Origin: an uncultured Bacteroidota bacterium
Lineage (GTDB): Bacteria > Bacteroidota > Bacteroidia > Bacteroidales > F082
Reading direction: 5' to 3'
Length of the DNA stretch: 20,508 bases
Assembly (NCBI GenBank): GCA_900542475.1
Contig: UQNO01000033.1
Span: forward strand, 1 to 20,508
The notes below the pieces were generated by a model. That model was given only the letters and a program-made list of their open reading frames with translations, was not told the DNA's origin and ran no database searches. The translations under genes and the position numbers were made by a program. Below, piece by piece: positions 16,670 through 20,508 of this stretch; positions within the stretch are counted from its first letter, which is position 1, and each line of letters opens with the position of its first letter.

Positions 16670-17101
16670 ATGACATTAGCAACAATTTTAGGTTATCTCG
16701 GTTTAGGCTTGGTTTTGGCCTTGGCGGGTATTGGAAGTTCAATCGGCACATCGACGGCTGGCAATGCCGCCGAGGGTGGTCTCAAGAAACGTCCTGAGGC
16801 ATCAGGTAACTTCATGGTTTTGTCGGCTCTTCCGGCAACCCAGGGTATCTACGGATTCGTGGCGTTTTTTATGCTTCTCAACAAGATGAAAGCCAACCCG
16901 GAGCAGGGTCTCATCATCTTCGGTGTCGGTATTTGCGTCGGCTTGGTCTGTATGATTTCGGCTATCCGTCAGGGACAGATTTGCGCCAACGGTATCGTCG
17001 GTGTCAGCCAGGGACATGACGTGTTCACCAACACCTTGATTTATGCCGCTCTCCCTGAATTCTACGCGATTTTGGGATTGGTCGGCGCATTGATGGTGTA
17101 A
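16670..17101 (+). CDS. V-type ATPase subunit K (proteolipid ring), with Na+ ligand set
   Basis: This 143-residue, four-helix proteolipid (two fused hairpins) forms the rotor ring in the inner membrane. Helix 2 contains ALPATQGIYGF and helix 4 ALPEFYAILG with the essential carboxylate E130. By hand alignment with Enterococcus hirae NtpK, the Na+-coordinating residues L61, T64, Q65, Q110 and E139 match L54, T57, Q58, Q101 and E130 here, so a sodium-coupled ring is predicted. It is preceded by an 89-base AT-rich gap with an A-rich leader, which may boost translation of this high-copy subunit. It is the last gene before a strong terminator. Confidence 0.95.
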   Translation: MTLATILGYLGLGLVLALAGIGSSIGTSTAGNAAEGGLKKRPEASGNFMVLSALPATQGIYGFVAFFMLLNKMKANPEQGLIIFGVGICVGLVCMISAIRQGQICANGIVGVSQGHDVFTNTLIYAALPEFYAILGLVGALMV

Positions 17102-17122
17102 TTTCTGAAAGAAGACAGAATG

Positions 17123-17155
17123 AAAAAAGACGTCACGTTGTGGCGTCTTTTTTTT
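17123..17155. terminator. Bidirectional terminator between the V-ATPase operon and the STAS-like gene
   Basis: The stem AAAAAAGACGTCAC / GTGGCGTCTTTTTT has a GTT loop (17137-17139) and one G-T pair. It ends in a run of T on the plus strand and, read from the other side, also in a run of T. It can therefore end both the rightward V-ATPase transcript and the leftward GHKL/STAS-like transcript. Confidence 0.85.
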
Positions 17156-17174
17156 ATATTATAATACACATGTA

Positions 17175-17471
17175 TTAAGCTTGACAACGAGCTAAATGTC
17201 TCCGTTGCAATGCAATTAAGACACTGTTTGCAGCTACTTGATTGAGTCCACGGAAAGTAGTGCGTTTTTTTAATTCAGACAACTCCATTTCAAGTAGTAA
17301 TTTGGCGATGCATTCATCTGCAAAAGAATTGCTTACGACATCAACTCCTGTGAAATCGAGGATGACTTGCTCGTCACCATTCAACAATGGCAACAATTTT
17401 TCTCTGGCAACAGCACCTAATTGTCGAGTGCCAAGATTTGTTCCAAATTCTTTAAATTTAAAAGTTACCAT
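17175..17471 (-). CDS. STAS-like domain protein (DUF4325 type)
   Basis: This 98-residue protein fits the STAS-like DUF4325 family. A beta strand QVILDFTGVDVVSNSFADECIAKLL (about residues 35-59) is followed by a helix, as in anti-sigma-factor antagonists such as SpoIIAA, where the loop serine is phosphorylated. S47 and S49 of VSNSFADE are the candidate sites. It starts within the last codons of the upstream ATPase gene (7-base overlap) with GGAGGA (17475-17480 on the opposite strand) before its ATG, so the pair is translationally coupled. The likely role is binding partner or substrate of the ATPase in a switch. The target of the switch is unknown. Its DNA is AT-rich compared with the V-ATPase genes. 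Confidence 0.72.
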   Translation of the reverse strand: MVTFKFKEFGTNLGTRQLGAVAREKLLPLLNGDEQVILDFTGVDVVSNSFADECIAKLLLEMELSELKKRTTFRGLNQVAANSVLIALQRRHLARCQA

Positions 17472-18118
17472 AGTTCCTCCAATTCTGAATTATTAAGGAA
17501 TGTTTCATTAAACTGTTCGGCACAATCAGTTCTATTAGCTACGACATCGTTTGGATTGATCTCTTTGTTGGTGTTTATTTCCATAAATACTAATGTGCCT
17601 TGCCAATACTCTGTTTCTTCTACCTCAATATTATTGTTTTTGTAGAACAACTTATGCTTGCCTGAATGAATTTCAAATCTCAAGCCTGTGTCTCTAATTA
17701 GTAATGATGTCGAATACAAACCGAAACCCATTCCTTTTCCATCGGTTACCGAATCATTGATACAAGTCAATAATGCCTCTTTCTCACTTATATTTCTATA
17801 TTTTTCATTTTCAGAAAGAGATTTTTGGATGCCGATTCCGTCATCAGCTACCAAAACTCTTAACCAATGTTTTTTTGAATTAAAGCAAGTTAAAACTGTA
17901 CCAAGATTTTTAGTTGAATGTGTTATGACATTGTCAAGAATCTCATAAAAACAATAACTCATTGCCTGTAAAACAGAAATCTCTATTTCGGTGTGTTTGT
18001 TCAGCATACCAATCACACCCTGATACACATTATAAATGCTTGACGAATCAAAAACATCTATTTTGGTATCATTGCGTTCATCGTGAAAATATCTGTTTAG
18101 CAATAATGTTATGTCCAT
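17465..18118 (-). CDS. GHKL-fold ATP-binding protein, partner of the STAS-like protein
   Basis: This 217-residue protein has a Bergerat ATP-binding fold. The N-box is CFYEILDNVITHS (E59, N63, H67), G1 is ADDGIGI (91-97) and G2 is DGKGMGFGLYS (from D126, with G127, G129, G131 and G133). There is no phospho-acceptor histidine domain, no receiver and no membrane segment, so it is like stand-alone anti-sigma-factor kinases (SpoIIAB/RsbW type) rather than a sensor kinase. The first 45 residues are a distinct N-terminal part of unknown role, and the end EFNN-like acidic tail overlaps the STAS-like gene. In this genome context no sigma factor or PP2C phosphatase is adjacent. The DNA is AT-rich (16 G/C of 60 at 17761-17820), suggesting acquisition. 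Confidence 0.78.
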   Translation of the reverse strand: MDITLLLNRYFHDERNDTKIDVFDSSSIYNVYQGVIGMLNKHTEIEISVLQAMSYCFYEILDNVITHSTKNLGTVLTCFNSKKHWLRVLVADDGIGIQKSLSENEKYRNISEKEALLTCINDSVTDGKGMGFGLYSTSLLIRDTGLRFEIHSGKHKLFYKNNNIEVEETEYWQGTLVFMEINTNKEINPNDVVANRTDCAEQFNETFLNNSELEELW

Positions 18119-18138
18119 GACAATACTTTTTCCGTTTG

Positions 18139-18146
18139 CAAAGTTA
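18139..18146 (-). promoter_or_regulatory. -7 promoter element of the GHKL/STAS-like operon (TAACTTTG)
   Basis: Read on the minus strand this is TAACTTTG, an exact TAnnTTTG. The predicted start near 18132 gives a leader of about 14 nt before the ATG at 18118. A TTTG lies 23 bases upstream on the same strand, rather far for a -33 element. Confidence 0.55.
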
Positions 18147-18188
18147 ATAAAAATTTTACAAATGAATATTCAAACAGAAAAAAATGTT

Positions 18189-18196
18189 TATCTTTG
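18189..18196 (+). promoter_or_regulatory. -7 promoter element of the interrupted lipoprotein gene (TATCTTTG)
   Basis: TATCTTTG is an exact TAnnTTTG and points away from the GHKL/STAS-like promoter 43 bases to the left, so the two are divergent. The predicted leader of about 69 nt includes a 10-codon ORF (18208-18240). No clear -33 element. Confidence 0.5.
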
Positions 18197-18271
18197 CGGT
18201 GATAAAAATGAAAAAATTAAACAACACGAAACAGAAATAAGATAAAATATTGACATATCAGGGTGTTTATC

Positions 18272-18901
18272 ATGAAAAGATTGTTTTGCGTTTTAGGAAT
18301 TTGCTTGTTATTATCATGTAGTAATAATTCGTCAGGATTATCAAAAGACAAAGAGGAAATAATTGTTAGAGATGAAACAACGAAACTGGCGCATTATTAT
18401 TTATGAGAAAAAGAGTTTTTTCATTTCATAAATAGTGATTTGTGGAATTTATTAAGAGACTTTCGAGATGCTCCATTACATAGATGGGATTTTGGTGATC
18501 ACATGCCTTCTAAAGCTAATCAAGCTGTGATAAATTGCAGACAGTTTGCAACAGAAAAAGCAAGAGAACTGCCCAATAGCGCATTTGAACAAACTTATGC
18601 GCAGTATATGAATAAATATTATCAGCCATCTAAATATCAGTATGTTTCTGACGAGGAGCGTTATTTGGCAGATATTTATTATGCAGTGTATGAAAACGCG
18701 GAGCCATCGGTTTGTGAGATAGCATTATATATAGCTGGAGTATTCAAATCAAAAACACCAATGCCGAATATCACATCAATTCAAAGACTTAAAAACAAAG
18801 AGATGGGGTATTATTGGGAAGTTGGTTATGACAATGGAAAGATTTATCGTGTAAGAGTCGTTAAAATGACAAATGGCTCTTATGGAATTATCAGGTACTA
18901 A
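18272..18901 (+). pseudogene. Lipoprotein gene interrupted by one in-frame TGA
   Basis: An ATG at 18272 opens a lipoprotein signal peptide, MKRLFCVLGICLLLSC, with lipobox LLSC and lipidated C16, followed by SNNSSG. The frame runs 44 codons to TGA at 18404-18406 and then continues open in the same frame, without any other stop, to TAA-like termination at 18899-18901. This gives 208 sense codons in all. The downstream part (LWNLLRDFRDAPLHRW, ATEKARELPNSAFEQTYAQYMNKYYQ, YYWEVGYDNGKIYRVRVVKM) is not recognised. It has the look of a small periplasm-facing domain ending in beta strands. The long open frame on both sides suggests a recent nonsense change or a sequencing error. Read-through is less likely because TGA ends several genes here. 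The second part could alternatively start at TTG 18440. Confidence 0.65.
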
Positions 18902-18915
18902 GACTATTTCAGATC

Positions 18916-19989
18916 TTAATCACACCCTCTCCCAAAACCACCGAGATCTTCGCCAATGTGCGGATGGTGAAATTGTGCGTTCTGCTGAGCCTTCGCTCTG
19001 ACAACCCGCTCTTTTCCTCTGAAATCCTTAATGTTTTCCACATTTCCGAATCCCATTTCTCGGCATAATGCTGCTGTCTCCTTGCCGAATTTCTCGTTTA
19101 TTTCAAACCAGATTTGTCCATTGGGTTTTAACGTCTTTTGTGCAAATTCGAGAATTTTTCTGTAAAATATCAATGGGTCATTGTCGCTCACAAACAACGC
19201 CGTAGAAGGTTCGTGGTCTAAAACATTTGCTCGCATCGCCGATTTTTCGCTTTCGCAGACGTAGGGCGGGTTGCTGACGATTATATCAAATTGATTGTCA
19301 ATCAATTCTGGATTTTTGGGATTTAAAATGTCGTCACAAATAAACCTTACATTAACACCATTGGCTTCGGCGTTCTTTTTTGTCACCTCTAATGCCTTTT
19401 CTGAAATATCGACAGCTGTGACGATGCTGTCTTTCAATAATTTGGCGAGACTTATGGCGATGCAACCTGAACCGGTGCCGATGTCCAAAATATGACATCC
19501 CGAGGGGACAAGGCATGCCTTGTCCCTACAGGATGACATATTTTTGTCCCTACAGGATGACATATTTTTGTCCCTACAGGATGACATATTTTTGTCCTTA
19601 CAGGATGACATATTTTTGTCCTTACGGGATGTCACATCTTCCTTGTCCTTACGGGCAACAATCATATTCACTATTTCCTCTGTTTCGGGACGTGGAATCA
19701 ACACGTTTTCATTGACAAAAAACCGCAATCCGCAAAATTCCGTCTCACCTATTATATATTGTATGGGCTTGTTTTTCAACAATTCTTTCACCGCAAAATG
19801 CAACGTCAACAGCTCCGATTCGCTCAAACGCAGCTCGGGCTCCATCGCAATTTTAATCTTGTCGATGTTGAAGTAATGCTCCAATAATATCATTATCAAC
19901 GCATTGGCTTCGCTGGAGCCGTAAACCGACTCTAACCGATTCGCATAATATTTGCGACAATCACGAACTGAATTTGACGGCGTTTTCAT
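18916..19989 (-). CDS. prmC: Release factor glutamine N5-methyltransferase PrmC with an in-frame repeat insert
   Basis: PrmC methylates the glutamine of the GGQ motif of release factors RF1 and RF2, using S-adenosylmethionine. From the ATG at 19989 the protein has 357 residues. The N-terminal helical domain includes NKPIQYIIGETEF and LIPRPETEEIV (about 73-107). SAM motif I is ILDIGTGSG (167-175), and the substrate-binding SNPPYV is at 239-244. Between them, residues about 113-165 form a low-complexity insert with four copies of KDKNMSSC-like octapeptides. E. coli PrmC has only about 10 residues there, so some 44 are extra. The insert stays in frame and the catalytic motifs are intact, so the enzyme is probably active. 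After about residue 331 there is a 26-residue tail (AKAQQNAQFHHPHIGED...) that does not look like PrmC. An in-frame start at 20151 was rejected because it translates the intergenic repeats. Confidence 0.92.
   Translation of the reverse strand: MKTPSNSVRDCRKYYANRLESVYGSSEANALIMILLEHYFNIDKIKIAMEPELRLSESELLTLHFAVKELLKNKPIQYIIGETEFCGLRFFVNENVLIPRPETEEIVNMIVARKDKEDVTSRKDKNMSSCKDKNMSSCRDKNMSSCRDKNMSSCRDKACLVPSGCHILDIGTGSGCIAISLAKLLKDSIVTAVDISEKALEVTKKNAEANGVNVRFICDDILNPKNPELIDNQFDIIVSNPPYVCESEKSAMRANVLDHEPSTALFVSDNDPLIFYRKILEFAQKTLKPNGQIWFEINEKFGKETAALCREMGFGNVENIKDFRGKERVVRAKAQQNAQFHHPHIGEDLGGFGRGCD
19491..19540. repeat. Palindromic element inside prmC
   Basis: A perfect 22-bp palindrome (19505-19526, GGGACAAGGCATGCCTTGTCCC with its centre in GGCATGCC) sits inside an imperfect 50-bp palindrome whose outer arms are TATGACATCC and GGATGACATA. 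It is translated in the minus frame as KACLVPSGC just before SAM motif I. Its right arm is the same sequence that is repeated in tandem next to it. Confidence 0.8.
19522..19656. repeat. In-frame 24-bp tandem repeat array in prmC
   Basis: There are four 24-bp units (19522, 19546, 19570, 19594; unit gtccctacaggatgacat plus six bases, with c/t change in the fourth). A degenerate 27-bp unit (19618-19644) and a 12-bp partial unit (19645-19656) follow. Every unit is a multiple of three, so the frame is kept and each 24-mer encodes one octapeptide. The near-identity of units suggests recent growth by slippage. Confidence 0.9.
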
Positions 19990-19993
19990 GCTG

Positions 19994-20001
19994 CAAAAAT
20001 A
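19994..20001 (-). promoter_or_regulatory. Probable -7 element of prmC (TATTTTTG)
   Basis: On the minus strand TATTTTTG is an exact TAnnTTTG and ends four bases before the prmC ATG. If used, the message would be leaderless or nearly so. No -33 element is clear. Confidence 0.4.
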
Positions 20002-20060
20002 AATAAAAGTTTGATGTTTGAAGTTTGGAATTTCAAGTTTTTTGAGATTTATCCATTCCT

Positions 20061-20508
20061 GTCGTTTCGAGTTTGTTTCTTCCGTCATTTCGAGCCTGTC
20101 TCTTCCGTCATTTCGAGCTTGTCGAGAAATCTCCGGCAATCGATTGCTCATGGACTTTCGTTAGTCGTAGATTTCTCCACTCCGCTCCACTTCGTTCCGC
20201 TCCGGTCGAAATGACGGATTTTCGTTAGTCGTAGATTTCTCCACTCCGCTCCACTCCGCTTCGCTCCGGTCGAAATGACGGATTGAATGATGTCATTTCG
20301 AGCCTGTCTCTTCCGTCATTTCGAGCTTGTCGAGAAATCTCCGGCAACCGAGTGCTCATGAACTTTCGTTTGTCGTAGATTTATTCACCAGAGGTGAATG
20401 CTTTCGCTTCGCTCAGGTCTCCACTCCGGTAGAAATGAAGGGATTTCGTTTGTCGTAGATTTCTCCACTCCGCTTCGCTCCGGTCGAAATGACGGATTGA
20501 ATGATGTC
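20061..20508. repeat. Non-coding tandem array of 208-214 bp units built from inverted repeats
   Basis: Three 23-bp units beginning gtc(a/g)tttcgag (20061, 20084, 20107) open the array. A larger unit then repeats: 20084-20291 (208 bp), 20292-20505 (214 bp), and a third start at 20506 running off the window. Inside the first unit, CCGTCATTTCGA (20105-20116) and TCGAAATGACGG (20206-20217) are perfect 12-bp inverted ends of a 113-bp element. TAGATTTCTCCACTCCG recurs several times. The repeats resemble MITE/REP-like intergenic elements common in Bacteroidetes. Apart from these repeats I see no gene in 20002-20508. Confidence 0.85.
20383..20418. repeat. 36-bp insert nested in the second array unit
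   Basis: In the second unit the usual GTAGATTT-CTCCACTCCG sequence is split by 36 extra bases. They begin with the perfect hairpin ATTCACC-aga-GGTGAAT (20383-20399). Other copies of this stretch (for example near 20178, 20232 and 20460) are continuous, so this looks like a small element inserted into the repeat. Confidence 0.6.

Noticed and set aside
18208..18240. 10-codon leader peptide before the lipoprotein gene
   Set aside because: It has no codon bias pointing to one amino acid beyond Lys/Asn expected from AT-rich DNA, and no terminator/antiterminator pair follows.
18404..18406. TGA as a selenocysteine or reassigned codon
   Set aside because: TGA ends several good genes in this window (TPR protein, subunits A and D). 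I see no SECIS-like hairpin, and the protein is not a known selenoprotein.
19522..19656. A CRISPR array
   Set aside because: The units are directly adjacent with no unique spacers, lie within a coding gene and have no cas genes nearby.
19515..19876. Plus-strand open frames with repeats CPYRMTYF or SLQDDIFL
   Set aside because: They are the other-strand reading of the 24-bp repeats in prmC; the units are multiples of three, so all frames stay open.
19990..20151. N-terminal extension of PrmC beginning MSNRLPEISRQARND
   Set aside because: SRQARND is what the intergenic repeat gives when translated. The PrmC fold starts at the ATG at 19989, just after a promoter box.

Overview
The window looks like chromosomal DNA of an uncultured member of the order Bacteroidales. 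Four things point there. A type IX secretion C-terminal sorting tail sits at the left edge. Promoter-like TAnnTTTG boxes of the Bacteroidetes sigma factor lie before rnpB, gyrB and several other genes. The V-type ATPase operon has the Bacteroidetes order E-DUF2764-A-B-D-I-K. The intergenic repeats are of a Bacteroidetes-like kind and translate into SRQARND-like peptides. Genus and species cannot be told from this sequence alone.

Left part (1-6768). The end of a secreted protein overlaps a beta-CASP metallo-beta-lactamase RNA nuclease-like gene by four bases. Next comes the RNase P RNA gene with its own promoter box and a strong terminator hairpin. It is followed by an envelope pair in one transcription unit: a 1011-residue exported tetratricopeptide-repeat protein and a 553-residue outer-membrane beta-barrel protein, also overlapping by four bases.

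Centre (6769-17155). gyrB has a good promoter and is followed after only 11 bases by the V-type ATPase genes, so read-through from gyrB into the pump operon is likely. The K-ring proteolipid carries all the side chains known to bind Na+ in Enterococcus hirae NtpK, which predicts a sodium-coupled pump. The operon is split between the DUF2764 gene and subunit A by about 1 kb of AT-rich DNA. That DNA holds a shortened cyclase-fold (SatD-like) gene with two 20-bp operator-like repeats around its promoter box, an unrecognised 124-residue protein, and a 30-codon ORF. A bidirectional terminator closes the operon.

Right part (17156-20508). A second AT-rich block holds a leftward two-gene module, a GHKL-fold ATPase followed by a STAS-like DUF4325 protein. 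This resembles an anti-sigma/antagonist switch but has no visible sigma factor or phosphatase. Divergent from it is a lipoprotein gene interrupted by a single in-frame TGA. prmC (release-factor glutamine methyltransferase) follows on the minus strand. It carries an in-frame array of 24-bp repeats plus a 22-bp perfect palindrome just before its SAM-binding motif. The window ends in a non-coding tandem array of about 208-214 bp units built from inverted repeats.

The most interesting candidates are the regulated insertion inside the V-ATPase operon, the GHKL/STAS-like module with its broken lipoprotein neighbour, and the palindromic repeat that has become coding sequence within prmC.
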